Shown: positions 10,302-19,538, counted from the stretch's first letter. The stretch is 64,000 bases of DNA from Paraburkholderia phenazinium (GCF_900142845.1 NZ_FSRU01000001.1:2294001-2358000); one strand, 5' to 3'. Notes: a model not told the origin generated them from the letters alone. Translations and numbers: made by a program.

Positions 10302-11228
10302 ATGAACGAAGATACCGTGGAATCACCCGTTGAGGCAGCGTCGGCCGCGCTGAGCCTCGACACCGTTCCGGTCGGCACGCCGCTCGACTGGCCGATCGTC
10401 GACAGCGACGGCACGCTGCTGTTCGACGCCGGTGCGATTCTGGTCGGCGTGGAGGAACGCAAGTTCCTGTTCGACCATTTCCGCCCGCAACGCGGCGACG
10501 TCAGCGATACGCCCACACCCGCAGCGGATGGAGCCGTCGCGCCCGACACGTCGGAGCCGCTGTCGGTCAAAGATATGCACCTGACCATCGGTGCGCTGAT
10601 CGGCGTACGCCAGCAAATCGGCAGCGCGGCGCCCATGCATCCTTGCCGCATTATTGGCTTCGCACCGAACGAGTCGTTGTTTGCCACGCCGCCGTTGTTC
10701 GAAGGAAAGGCCTTGCCGCTCGGCGTCGGTGAAAACGTGGAGATCGTCGCGATCGCCAGTCAGGCGGTGTTCCGCTTTGTCTGCACGGTCGAAGCGGTGT
10801 GTCAGTTGCCGTTCGATTACATTGTTCTGTCGAAGCCCGGCGTGATCCGCCGTCTGCGCGAGCGCAAGTCGATCCGGGTACGCGCGCGGCTCGCCGTGCG
10901 CTATGGCATCGGCGAAACCGGCGACACGTATGAAGGGCTCGGCCTCGCGAAGGGGATCAGCGCGCTCGGCATGTCGCTCACGGCATCGTGGGCGCTGGGC
11001 CAGATTGGCGACCGCCTGCGCGTCGCGTATCACCTCGAGTCGAAAGACCTCCACACGTCCATCGAAACCAGTGCCGTGATCCGAAACGTGCAGAGAGGCG
11101 CGGCCGGCGAGCCTGTGGCGCACGGTCTCGAGTTCGACCGGCTCGATGCGGCGCAGCAGATGGCGATGAAGGTGTTCGTGTTCGACCGTCAGGATGATGT
11201 GCTTTACTGGACCAACGGGATCAAGTAG
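10302..11228 (+). CDS. PilZ / YcgR-like flagellar brake domain protein
   Basis: Soluble protein of 308 residues with a YcgR-like N-terminal half and a C-terminal PilZ domain, the family that binds cyclic di-GMP and slows flagella or alters surface polysaccharide. The PilZ signature is seen as RRLRERKSIRVRAR near residue 185 (an RxxxR-type c-di-GMP arm). The usual (D/N)xSxxG turn is replaced by a GISALG sequence, so the acidic residue is missing and ligand affinity may be altered. It stands alone between the LysR gene and the convergent chelatase operon, with a 221-base upstream region in which no other feature was recognised. Confidence 0.75.
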   Translation: MNEDTVESPVEAASAALSLDTVPVGTPLDWPIVDSDGTLLFDAGAILVGVEERKFLFDHFRPQRGDVSDTPTPAADGAVAPDTSEPLSVKDMHLTIGALIGVRQQIGSAAPMHPCRIIGFAPNESLFATPPLFEGKALPLGVGENVEIVAIASQAVFRFVCTVEAVCQLPFDYIVLSKPGVIRRLRERKSIRVRARLAVRYGIGETGDTYEGLGLAKGISALGMSLTASWALGQIGDRLRVAYHLESKDLHTSIETSAVIRNVQRGAAGEPVAHGLEFDRLDAAQQMAMKVFVFDRQDDVLYWTNGIK

Positions 11229-11366
11229 GGGCTTGTTGGGCGCGGGACCGGGAGGGCCGCCGTGTGAACGCCGTCGCGCTGCGGTCATGCGCTCCTCCAA
11301 ATATCAACGCGTAAAAGCGGCCCGTGCGAGGCCCGCAATGGCGATAGCGGAACGCACACTCAGTGC

Positions 11367-13120
11367 CTAGCCGATCAGATCTTCCGGCCGGACGCAGCTC
11401 GCGCCCCAAGCCTGCGCGAGTTGCTCGCAGCGCCCTAAGCGGATCGCGCCCCGCTCGAAATCGACAAACACCACCTGGTCGACCTCGTTGGGCCGCACCG
11501 GCACATCGCCGCTGCGGCCATCGGTGAGTACCCACAACCAGCGTTGCTGCAAAGGCTTGCGGCGCGCCGCGCGTTCCAGCAGTTGCGCGGCCTTATGCAC
11601 GCCCGCGGCGAACGGCGTGCCGCCACCGCCGCCCAGCGGCTGCACCCAGCGTTCGTTCCACCAGCGCGGGACGGCGGGGCCGAAGCGGACGTCCGCCCCT
11701 GTGCCGCCGAAACACACCAGCGCCGCATCGGCGCGTGCCTTGCTCGCGCGGTCGAACAACGCAAGCAGCAGTCCTTTGGCGAGCGCGAGGCGCTGCCCCG
11801 CCAGCATCGAACCGGAGCAGTCGAGCAGGAAGCAGTGCAGCACACCGCCTCGCGGCGCCCTCGGTACGAAGCGCAGGTGGCCGGCATGCAGAGGCGCCTG
11901 GCGTTTTGCGGCGAGCGTCGGTGGCCATGCGATGCGCTCGCTCTGCCCTCGCCCTTTGTCGCGCGTTGCCCCACCCGCACCTTTCCGCCATCGAAAACCG
12001 CTGCGCAAGTCAGCGGCGGCGCCCTCCCGATGGCTCAGCGTTTTTTTTCGTTGAGCGGGATCACGCCTTTGACCGGGGTCGTGCCGGTCGGCTCGGGCGG
12101 TAGATAGCCCCATTCGCTGTCGCCGGTCGCGGCGGAGGCCTCGGCCGCTGCGTTGCTCTCATCAGGCGGCGTAGCACTTGCGCTAGCGGAGTCGTGTGGC
12201 GGAGTTTGCGCGGCCGCGTCGCCCTGCGGCGGCGTGTCCCGGCTATGCCGGCGATGGTGCAAAACTGCTTCGGCAACCTGATCGATATGCGCCGTCGTCA
12301 CCGCCGTCGCCTGTTCGAGCGCGGCCAGCGCACGCGCCGCGCGCAACATCACCAGATCGGCGCGCAGGCCGTCGACGGCCGCCGCAATGCACAGCGCGCT
12401 GACATACGCATGCACGGCGTCATCGAAGCCAAGCGCCGGCAACGCAGCGCGCGCGGCGCGGATCCGTTGCACATGCTGCGCCTGCTGCTCCGCGTAGGCG
12501 GCACGGAAGGCCTGCGGATCCAGATCGAAGCCGAGCCGCGCCTTGACGATCTGCTGCCGCACGAGCGGATCGAAGCAGTTCTCCAGTTCGACCATCAACC
12601 CAAAGCGGTCGATCAGTTGCGGCCGCAACTCGCCTTCCTCTGGATTCATGGTACCGATCAGCACGAAGCTCGCTTCGTGGCTGTGCGAGATGCCGTCGCG
12701 CTCGACGGTATTCACGCCGCTCGCGGCGGCATCGAGCAAGGCATCGACCAACGCATCGGGCAACAGGTTGATTTCGTCGACATACAGCACGCCGCGGTGC
12801 GCCTTCGCCAGCAAGCCCGGCGAAAAACGCAGCGCGCCGTCGCGCAGCGCGCTTTCGATGTCGAGCGTGCCGATCAAACGGTCCTCGCTCGCGCCGAGCG
12901 GCAAGGTTACCAGTTGTCCTTCGGGCAGCAGTTCCGCCAATGCGCGCGCCGCTGTGGATTTGGCCGTGCCGCGCGGGCCGCTGACGAGCACACCGCCGAG
13001 ACCCGGGTCAATCGCCGCGAGCAACAGGGCCTGCTGCAACGACGCTTGCCCGACCAGCGCGGCAAACGGAAATGCGGGCCGCGCCGCCGGCGTGTTGCGA
13101 AGCTCGGTCGCTGCGTTCAT
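11367..13120 (-). CDS. chelatase medium subunit (ChlD-like AAA+/VWA), predicted -1 frameshift product
   Basis: Predicted 584-residue product made by shifting -1 at the A8 run at 12041-12048. It would join 360 residues of the AAA+ ChlI-like frame to 224 residues in the next frame. The downstream frame has no strong start of its own and encodes a von Willebrand factor A domain with the MIDAS motif DCSGSM and a later TDGRSG. AAA+ plus VWA is the normal domain order of ChlD/BchD (magnesium chelatase) and matches the CobT role in cobalt chelatase. The cluster has cobN but no cobS or cobT, so this pair should drive cobalt insertion. A simple frameshift mutation or a separately initiated VWA protein are the alternatives. 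Confidence 0.72.
11987..12048 (-). promoter_or_regulatory. candidate -1 frameshift signal: A8 slippery run plus two-tier hairpin
   Basis: Read on the minus strand, A8 (12048 to 12041) is followed after six bases (CGCTGA, containing the zero-frame stop) by GCCATCG. This pairs perfectly with CGATGGC at 11993-11987. Inside that outer stem is a second perfect stem, CCGCTG/CAGCGG, with a 7-nt loop. A slippery homopolymer, a spacer of about 6 nt and a stable stem are the classical parts of a programmed -1 ribosomal frameshift. A ribosome slipping here bypasses the stop and enters the VWA frame. Confidence 0.75.
12035..13120 (-). CDS. chelatase small subunit (ChlI-like AAA+ ATPase), zero-frame product
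   Basis: AAA+ ATPase of 361 residues, the magnesium-chelatase ChlI type, here probably serving CobN in cobalt insertion into hydrogenobyrinate a,c-diamide. It shows Walker A GPRGTAKST near residue 50, Walker B GVLYVDEINLL near residue 112 and the sensor-1 stretch LIGTMNPEEGELRPQL. The C-terminal 60 residues are an Ala/Pro/Glu-rich linker like that between the AAA+ and VWA parts of ChlD. The ATG overlaps the cobN stop by 4 nt (ATGA at 13117-13120). The TGA at 12035-12037 comes two codons after an A8 slippery run; see the overlapping longer product. Confidence 0.88.
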   Translation of the reverse strand: MNAATELRNTPAARPAFPFAALVGQASLQQALLLAAIDPGLGGVLVSGPRGTAKSTAARALAELLPEGQLVTLPLGASEDRLIGTLDIESALRDGALRFSPGLLAKAHRGVLYVDEINLLPDALVDALLDAAASGVNTVERDGISHSHEASFVLIGTMNPEEGELRPQLIDRFGLMVELENCFDPLVRQQIVKARLGFDLDPQAFRAAYAEQQAQHVQRIRAARAALPALGFDDAVHAYVSALCIAAAVDGLRADLVMLRAARALAALEQATAVTTAHIDQVAEAVLHHRRHSRDTPPQGDAAAQTPPHDSASASATPPDESNAAAEASAATGDSEWGYLPPEPTGTTPVKGVIPLNEKKR

Positions 13121-16100
13121 GGTCGTGTTCCTTCGATGAACTGCTCGCTCGCGAGCAAATGCTGTTCCACTTGCGCGCGATAGTCGCCCGGCGCCTGCCA
13201 TAGTCCACGTTGCATTGCTTCGAGCAGACGCTCGCAGATCGAATGCAGCGCGTGCGGATTGTGCTGCTGCAGGAATGCGCGCGTGTCGGCGTCGTTCAGA
13301 TACGCGTCGGTCACCAGCGCGTATTGATGATCGGCAATCACACGCGCCGTTGCATCGTAACCGTACAGATAGTCGACTGTTGCCGCGATTTCCGCCGCGC
13401 CTTTATAGCCATGACGCTTCACGCCGTCGAGCCACTTCGGATTGACCACGCGCGATCGAATCACGCGGGCAATTTCCTCATGCAGCGTGCGCACGCGCGG
13501 CGCGTTCGGATTGCTATGATCCGCGTGATACACATGCGGCTGATTGCCCGCCAGATGCCGCACGGCGGCGACCATGCCGCCCTGGAACTGATAGTAATCG
13601 TTCGAATCGAGCAGATCGTGCTCGCGGTTGTCCTGATTCTGCAGCACCACGTCCATGGCGGCGAGCCGCGTGCCGAACGCCTGGCGCGCTTCCTCGCCGG
13701 CGCTTTTCTGGGTGTAGGCGTAGCCGCCCCACGCCTGGTAGGCGTTCGCCAGATCGGCGTCGGTTTGCCATTGCTGGGTGTCGATGATCTCCTGCAAGCC
13801 GGCGCCGTACGCGCCGGGCCGCGCGCTGAAGACGCGCCAGCCGGCGCGTCGGCGCGCTTCGGCGGCGTCCATGCCGCGCGCGATCAAGGCATCGCGTTCG
13901 CGCAGCACGCGCGCGCGGATCGGGTTCTGATCCTCGGGTTCGTCCAGCTCGGCGACGGCCTGCACGGCGGCGTCGAACAGGTGCATCACGTTGGCGAACG
14001 CATCGCGGAAGAAGCCGGAAACGCGCAGCGTGACGTCGATGCGCGGCCGGTCGAAAACGTCGATCGGCATGATCTCGAAGTCGGTCACGCGATGACTGCC
14101 CGGCGCCCATTTAGGCCGCACGCCGAGCAACGCCATGGCCTGGGCGATATCGTCGCCACCGGTGCGCATGGTCGCGGTACCCCACACGGACAGGCCGATC
14201 GCTTTCGGATAATCGCCATGCTCCTGCAGATGGCGCTCTATCAGGTGCTGCGCGGATTTCAGGCCCAGCGCCCAGGCAGCCTGAGTTGGAATCGCGCGCG
14301 TGTCGACGGAGTAGAAGTTGCGTCCGGTGGGCAGCACGTCGGGCCGGCCGCGCGAGGGCGAACCGCTCGGCCCTGCCGGTATGAACTTGCCTTCGAGTCC
14401 GCGCTGAAGGTGCCGCATTTCTTCCAAACCACAGGCGTCGAGACGCGGCAATACATCGGTGCGCAGGCGTTCGAGCACGAGTTCGGTCTGCGGCAAGGTG
14501 CCTGCGGGCGGCAGTTCGGCGTTTGAGTTCGCGTCCAGCTTCGAGCCGGACTCGTCGCCGCACATCGTCCCCAGCATCTCGCTCGCAAGCAATTCGAGGC
14601 GCTCGCGGGTGTCGCCGTTGTGTCGCCACGGCGCATCGCTGACCTGCTGCAATACGTGTGGGCGTGGGCCATCCCACACTGCGGCCCAATCCGCCGAGAG
14701 CGGATCGAACAGATGGTCCATCTTTAGATCGCGCGCCAGCGCATCCACCAGCCCGGCTTTACTGCCGCGTCCATCGCCGACCGGAAAGCGCCCGAGCGCC
14801 AGCAGCGTATCGCGCCGCTGCACGCCCTCGGGCGAACGGCCGAAGGTATGCAGACCGTCGCGAATCTGCGCTTCTTTCAGCTCGCACAGCCAGGCATCCA
14901 CGCGCGTGAGCAGCTCGTCTTCGGCATCCTGCCCGTCCGGCGCCTTGATACTGAGTTCGTCGTGCAGACGGTGTTCGACGATGGTCGCGAGAATCGTGCG
15001 CCTGAGCAGTTTCGAACGGCGCGGGTCGACCATCAATGCTTCGTAGTACTCGTCGACCTGGCGTTCGAGGTCCTGCAGCGGCCCATAGCTTTCGGCACGC
15101 GTGAGCGGCGGCATCAGGTGGTCAATGATCACTGCCTGCGCACGGCGCTTTGCCTGGCTGCCCTCGCCCGGATCGTTGACGATGAACGGATACAGATGCG
15201 GCAGCGGCCCGAGAATCAGATCGGGCCAGCAGGCGTTGCTCAACGCCACGCTCTTGCCCGGCAGCCATTCGAGGTTGCCGTGCTTGCCGACGTGCACCAC
15301 CGCGTCGATGCCAAACTGGTGGCGCAGCCAGAAGTAGAACGCCAGATACGCGTGCGGCGGGACGAGGTCGGCGTCGTGATAGCTGGCGTAATCGCCCTGC
15401 TCGCGCGAGCGCGACGGCTGAATGCCGACGAACACCTGGCCGCAGCGCCAGCCCGAGATCATGAAGCGGCCGCGCCGCAGCGTCGGATCCTGTTCCGGCG
15501 GACCCCAGCGCGCATTCAATGCATCCCTCGCTTCGGCAGGCAGGCGCGCGAAATGCGTCAGGTAGTCGTCAAGCGCGAGGCTCTGTAAAGCAGGACGCAG
15601 ATCGCGCACCACGGGATCGTTGGTGACGCCCTCGGTCAGCTTGCGCAACAAGGCGTCGCCGTCCGCCGGCAGGTCGCCCGCACGGTAACCCTGCTCGGCC
15701 AGCATCGCGAGGATGCCCACCACCGAGGCCGGCGTATCGAGCCCCACGCCATTGCCGATGCGCCCTTCGCTCATCGGATAGTTGGCGAGGATCAGGGCGA
15801 GTTTCTTGTCGGCGTTGTCGAGCGTTCGCAAGCGGCACCAGCGGCCGCTCAATTCCGCGAGAAAACCGATCCGCTCGTGATCGGGCTGATAACGCACCAC
15901 GTCCACTTCGGTGTGCGGACAACGATACGCGAGCCCTTTGAAACTGATTGCCCGCGTGATGATGCGGCCGTCCACCTCGGGCAGCGCGATATGCATGGCG
16001 ATATCGCGCGAGTTGAGCCCCTGGTTGTCCTTGAGCCAGTCGGCGCGATTGCCGCCGCTCAGGATCACCTGCAGCACCGGCGCGTCGCCGGCGAGTGCGA

Positions 16101-16941
16101 GGGGTTCGGGGTCGTCGATGGCGGTCGCTGCAAACGCGGTGGTGTTCAGCACCAGCGCCACATCATGTTGCGCGCACAACTGTTGCAGGACCTCGCGGCT
16201 CATGGCGTCTTTGAGCGAGGTCAGCGCAATCGGCAGCGGATTGAGGCCCTGCGCTTCGAGCGCTTCGATCAGCGCGTCGAATACCGCTGTGTTGGCAGCC
16301 TGCAAATGCGCCTTGTAGAACAGGATCGCCACCACCGGCGCGTCGGCGCGCCAGCGTGCCTGCCACTCGGCGATGGTCGGTGTGTCGTGCTCAGGGTGAT
16401 AAAGCGTGGCCGCCGGCAACACGCGCGGCGGCGCCGGCTCACGTCCCCAGCCGAGCGAACGGTGAGCGAGGCAACGCAAAAACGCCTCGGCATTCTGCGC
16501 GCCGCCTTCGCGCAGATAGCGCCATAGCTGATGACAGAGCGCCGCATCGGCCGTGCTGCGCGCGAGCAGGTTCGGATCCTCCTGCAAGTCGCCGGAGAAC
16601 ATCGCCAGCACCTGATGCTTGCGCGCGGCGAGCGCCACGACCTGCTCGATCCCATACGGCCAGTAGGCTTCGCCGCCCAGATGATCGACCACCACGACCC
16701 GCGCATGCTGCAACACGTCTTCGACGTAGAAATCGACTGAAGCCGGTTGCCGCAGGTAAGTGACATTCGCGAGCCGCACGCTCGGAAAGCCCTCGCCCAG
16801 GCGCGGCACGACGCTGGCGAGCAGCGACAGCGTCGTATCGGCGGAACTGAGCACCACGATCTCGGCAGGCTTTTGATCGATGCGGATGACACCCTGGCTG
16901 TCGTCGACGAAGCCACCCGGCGTGGTGCGCAGCAGATGCAT
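13117..16941 (-). CDS. cobN: cobaltochelatase large subunit CobN
   Basis: Large substrate-binding subunit (1274 residues) of the ATP-dependent aerobic cobalt chelatase, which inserts Co2+ into hydrogenobyrinate a,c-diamide. Family marks include VVHVGKHGNLEWLPGKSVAL near residue 555 (the HGxxEWLPGK stretch shared by CobN and ChlH), the DHLMPPL stretch and SVWGTATMRTGGDD. It is 7 bases after cobW, and its TGA overlaps the chlI ATG, so cobW-cobN-chlI/D form one operon behind the cobalamin riboswitch. Standard CobS and CobT partners are absent; the ChlI/ChlD-like genes replace them. Confidence 0.95.
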   Translation of the reverse strand: MHLLRTTPGGFVDDSQGVIRIDQKPAEIVVLSSADTTLSLLASVVPRLGEGFPSVRLANVTYLRQPASVDFYVEDVLQHARVVVVDHLGGEAYWPYGIEQVVALAARKHQVLAMFSGDLQEDPNLLARSTADAALCHQLWRYLREGGAQNAEAFLRCLAHRSLGWGREPAPPRVLPAATLYHPEHDTPTIAEWQARWRADAPVVAILFYKAHLQAANTAVFDALIEALEAQGLNPLPIALTSLKDAMSREVLQQLCAQHDVALVLNTTAFAATAIDDPEPLALAGDAPVLQVILSGGNRADWLKDNQGLNSRDIAMHIALPEVDGRIITRAISFKGLAYRCPHTEVDVVRYQPDHERIGFLAELSGRWCRLRTLDNADKKLALILANYPMSEGRIGNGVGLDTPASVVGILAMLAEQGYRAGDLPADGDALLRKLTEGVTNDPVVRDLRPALQSLALDDYLTHFARLPAEARDALNARWGPPEQDPTLRRGRFMISGWRCGQVFVGIQPSRSREQGDYASYHDADLVPPHAYLAFYFWLRHQFGIDAVVHVGKHGNLEWLPGKSVALSNACWPDLILGPLPHLYPFIVNDPGEGSQAKRRAQAVIIDHLMPPLTRAESYGPLQDLERQVDEYYEALMVDPRRSKLLRRTILATIVEHRLHDELSIKAPDGQDAEDELLTRVDAWLCELKEAQIRDGLHTFGRSPEGVQRRDTLLALGRFPVGDGRGSKAGLVDALARDLKMDHLFDPLSADWAAVWDGPRPHVLQQVSDAPWRHNGDTRERLELLASEMLGTMCGDESGSKLDANSNAELPPAGTLPQTELVLERLRTDVLPRLDACGLEEMRHLQRGLEGKFIPAGPSGSPSRGRPDVLPTGRNFYSVDTRAIPTQAAWALGLKSAQHLIERHLQEHGDYPKAIGLSVWGTATMRTGGDDIAQAMALLGVRPKWAPGSHRVTDFEIMPIDVFDRPRIDVTLRVSGFFRDAFANVMHLFDAAVQAVAELDEPEDQNPIRARVLRERDALIARGMDAAEARRRAGWRVFSARPGAYGAGLQEIIDTQQWQTDADLANAYQAWGGYAYTQKSAGEEARQAFGTRLAAMDVVLQNQDNREHDLLDSNDYYQFQGGMVAAVRHLAGNQPHVYHADHSNPNAPRVRTLHEEIARVIRSRVVNPKWLDGVKRHGYKGAAEIAATVDYLYGYDATARVIADHQYALVTDAYLNDADTRAFLQQHNPHALHSICERLLEAMQRGLWQAPGDYRAQVEQHLLASEQFIEGTRP

Positions 16942-16947
16942 GATCGA

Positions 16948-18027
16948 TTACGCCTGTTGCGCTTCGGTCTTCAAGGCGCTGTCGAAGGCACGTTGCAGTG
17001 CGGCCTGATCGAGATCCTCGCCGATCAGCACGAAGCGGCTGCGCTGCGTTTCGCCGGCTTGCCAGCGCCGGTCGAAATAGCTGTCGAAGCGCCGGCCCAC
17101 GCCCTGGATCACCAGGCGCATCGGCGCGCCGGGCAACGCGGCGAAGCCCTTCACGCGATAGATCGTGTTGCTTTCGACGAGGCTTTGCAGTGCGGCAATC
17201 ACCGCCTCGCGCGACGGCGCCTGCGCCTCGACCACCACCGAATCGAATTCGTCGTGATGATGGTCCGCGTCTTCCGCGGAGCCGTGATGATCGTGACGCA
17301 GATGGATCGTCGCTTCCGAAGCCGCTTCGAGACCGAGCAGCGTGTGCAGATCCAGTTGACCTTTATGCGCGCGCACCACCTTGACCTGCGACGGAATCTC
17401 CTCGCGGATCAACGCCTCCACCGCGCCTTGCTGGGCGTCGTCGAGCAGATCCGTCTTGTTCAGGATTACCAGGTCCGCAGCGGACAACTGATCTTCGAAC
17501 AGCTCATGCAGCGGCGACTCGTGATCGAGATTCGGATCGGCCTTGCGCTGGGCGTCCACGGCCACCGGGTTGTCGGCGAACTGGCCGCTTGCGGCCGCCG
17601 GGCCGTCCACCACCGTGACCACCGCGTCCACCGTGAAGCTGTTCTTGATGGCCGGCCAGTTGAAGGCCTGCACCAGCGGCTTCGGCAACGCGAGACCCGA
17701 GGTTTCGATCAGCACGTGATCGATCTGGTCGCGGCGTTCCACCAGCTTTTCCATCACCGGGAAGAATTCTTCCTGCACGGTGCAGCACAGGCAGCCGTTG
17801 GCGAGCTCGTACAGTTGGCCTTCGGTCTCATTGCCTTCTTCGTCGCAACCGATGCCGCAGCCTTTGAGGATCTCGCCGTCAATGCCGAGTTCGCCGAACT
17901 CGTTGACGATCACCGCAATGCGCTTGCCGCCTGCGTGCTGAAGAATGTGCCGCAACAGCGTGGTTTTGCCGCTGCCGAGGAAACCCGTCACAACGGTGAC
18001 GGGGATCTTGCGCATGGAGTTCTGCAT
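16948..18027 (-). CDS. cobW: CobW-type GTPase (cobalt metallochaperone)
   Basis: G3E-family P-loop GTPase of 359 residues thought to supply Co2+ for corrin synthesis. It has Walker A GFLGSGKTT, the family metal site GCLCC near residue 80, the VLIETSGLALP switch and the NKTD guanine motif. A His-rich loop (HLRHDHHG, then DADHHHDEF) probably binds metal. ATG at 18027 was chosen; ATG at 18015 would start MRKIPVTVV, the more usual CobW N terminus. An in-frame ATG at 18138 would add 37 residues of low similarity. It is the first gene after the riboswitch. Confidence 0.92.
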   Translation of the reverse strand: MQNSMRKIPVTVVTGFLGSGKTTLLRHILQHAGGKRIAVIVNEFGELGIDGEILKGCGIGCDEEGNETEGQLYELANGCLCCTVQEEFFPVMEKLVERRDQIDHVLIETSGLALPKPLVQAFNWPAIKNSFTVDAVVTVVDGPAAASGQFADNPVAVDAQRKADPNLDHESPLHELFEDQLSAADLVILNKTDLLDDAQQGAVEALIREEIPSQVKVVRAHKGQLDLHTLLGLEAASEATIHLRHDHHGSAEDADHHHDEFDSVVVEAQAPSREAVIAALQSLVESNTIYRVKGFAALPGAPMRLVIQGVGRRFDSYFDRRWQAGETQRSRFVLIGEDLDQAALQRAFDSALKTEAQQA

Positions 18028-18189
18028 GGTTATTCCGTCGAAAGAGTGGGCCGATTCATGGGCACGGGAATTGAACAGACGAAACACGGGGACGGAAAAC
18101 GACGTGGCGGCGACGGGCAGCGCATGAAGCCGACTCATGAAGCCCTATAACGAAGCCGTGGACGACACGCCGCATCCCCGCGGCGCCAA

Positions 18190-18440
18190 CCCTCTTCCCT
18201 GGCCGGTATCCGGGCTGGCGAAAGCGCCGCTTCCCCTTCCCAGACGAGTGATTTCTCGCCCAGTGGTTGCATGCCTGCGCGATCTTGCGCGCAGGCACTG
18301 AAGCCGGCTCTGCACCGCTTGCGCGATGCCTTCGCTTACCGTTGCGGGGGCAGCACAGGTTGGTCCGGTCTGTTGAAAGTGGACACCCTGTTTCCCGTTT
18401 AACTGCGTGCGCAGGACTGCGCGCGCGAGCACCAAAGTGC
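18190..18440 (-). promoter_or_regulatory. cobalamin (AdoCbl) riboswitch upstream of cobW-cobN-chlI/D
   Basis: On the minus strand the conserved boxes come in order: TTTGGTGC (P1 side), AAACGGGAAACAGGGTG, CTGTGCTGCCCCCGCAACGG with GTAAGCGAAGG, then CCACTGGGC and CTGGGAAGG, and last CAGCCCGGATACCGGCCAGG. This is the AdoCbl-box layout of class I cobalamin riboswitches, so coenzyme B12 should repress the operon. A small perfect hairpin (CGCCGC/GCGGCG) lies just downstream at about 18167-18184. No T-tract follows, so translation control or a less standard terminator is more likely than classical attenuation. Confidence 0.92.
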
Positions 18441-18594
18441 GTGGGAGTTTAGGCCCGCAAGCCCCGCGCGTCAAGGCAGCCGGGCAGGCGACCCCGGTTG
18501 TGGCCTGTGCTATCGTATGCGCGCATTGGGTGCCGGCGCGGGGTCGCGCACGGGCGGTCGAACGGGAAACAGGATGCGTAACAGGGGGCACCGC

Positions 18595-19038
18595 GTGATA
18601 CAGACCACCCCGCTGGGCACTCCGCTGAGCATCGGAATCGGCTGCAGGCAGCACACCGCGGCCGGGCAGATCCTGGCCGCCGTGCGCCAGGCGCTGGGCA
18701 GCCACCCGTTCGAAGCGATTCGCTGCATCGCGACCATCGAATCCAAAGCTCAGGAACCCGGTCTGCTTGAGTTTTGCGCGCGCTACGCGCTGCCCTTGCT
18801 GAGCTTCAGCCGCGCCGAAGTCGCTGCCGTGCGCGATCTGCCGACGCCGTCCGCCGTTGTGTGCGCGCGTCTCGGCGTCGACGGTGTCTGCGAGCCGTGC
18901 GCCTTGCTAGCGGCACCAGCCGGCCGCCTGATCGTGCCGAAGACGGTGCTCGACGGCGTGACCGTTGCGATCGCAACGAGTGCAGACGGCACGGCGAGAA
19001 GCGAATCTTTTGAATTCAACTCACTTAACACGCGATAA
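18595..19038 (+). CDS. cobE: CobE / CbiG C-terminal-domain protein
   Basis: Small cobalamin-pathway protein (147 residues) homologous to the C-terminal domain of CbiG. In aerobic organisms CobE is required for B12 synthesis, but its exact step is unsettled. Visible family features are LSIGIGCRQHTAAGQI near the start and FCARYALPLLSFSRAEV in the middle, followed by VCARLGVDGVCEPCALLA. GTG at 18595 is preferred because AGGGGGCA lies 8 nt before it; an ATG at 18574 is possible. It diverges from the riboswitch-led cobW operon. The cbiG/cobJ fusion already carries one CbiG-like domain, so two copies of this fold occur in the window. Confidence 0.82.
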   Translation: MIQTTPLGTPLSIGIGCRQHTAAGQILAAVRQALGSHPFEAIRCIATIESKAQEPGLLEFCARYALPLLSFSRAEVAAVRDLPTPSAVVCARLGVDGVCEPCALLAAPAGRLIVPKTVLDGVTVAIATSADGTARSESFEFNSLNTR

Positions 19039-19106
19039 CGACTGTTCCCCTAGAGCCATCCATGGACCGGACTCAAGCTGACGGCGTGGCGCATGATGCG
19101 CACGTC

Positions 19107-19538
19107 TTACGCATGTGCCGGCTTTGATGTTCGCCGGGTCTTTCGCGCGGGACTCTCTCCCTCGGCCCGAGCGTGCTTTCTAGCTGTCTTGAACGTGCCT
19201 GATTTTGCTGACTTGATGACCTCTGCGGCCACCACCTCGTCGGAGTCGGCAATGATCACCTCTGTCACGAATCTGACGCCGAGGGCTCCCGCGACCTTTA
19301 GAATCGTTTCAAAGCGGGGCTTCGCTCCTTCAGTGAGGGACTTGTAGAGGCTTTCGCGTTGTACCCCAGCATCGGCCGCAACCTTTGCCATGCCTCGCGC
19401 CTTGGCAACGTCTCGAAACGCGGCGAGAACCACATCTTCATTCCCGGATGCCAGCGCGTCATTCAGGTACGCAGCAATGGTTTCTTCGCTGTCGAGATAT
19501 TCCGATGCGTCAAATGGGGTGATGTTGGTTTTGCTCAT
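19107..19538 (-). CDS. type II antitoxin, HI1420/HigA-like addiction-module antidote
   Basis: DNA-binding antitoxin of 143 residues. The N half, ITPFDASEYLDSEETIAAYL, matches the HI1420-type antidote family. The middle, ARGMAKVAADAGVQRESLYK, is a Cro/C1-type helix-turn-helix. A Lys/Arg/Ala-rich tail of about 35 residues extends beyond the usual length of about 100 and could aid DNA binding. Its ATG overlaps the toxin stop by 4 nt (ATGA at 19535-19538). The order toxin then antitoxin is the one seen in HigBA and HI1419/HI1420 pairs. Confidence 0.88.
   Translation of the reverse strand: MSKTNITPFDASEYLDSEETIAAYLNDALASGNEDVVLAAFRDVAKARGMAKVAADAGVQRESLYKSLTEGAKPRFETILKVAGALGVRFVTEVIIADSDEVVAAEVIKSAKSGTFKTARKHARAEGESPARKTRRTSKPAHA

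Noticed and set aside
11367..12113. Independent VWA gene starting at 12113
   Set aside because: That start lies 79 nt inside the ChlI frame, has no good Shine-Dalgarno sequence, and its first 24 residues have no VWA or linker resemblance; the frameshift explanation fits better.
16747..18150. 467-codon plus-strand frame opposite cobW
   Set aside because: Antisense shadow of a well-recognised CobW protein; no motif or ribosome-binding site.
18561..18600. Riboswitch-like AACGGGAAACAGG stretch on the plus strand before cobE
   Set aside because: It resembles one conserved box, but the other boxes do not follow, and it lies directly on the cobE ribosome-binding region.
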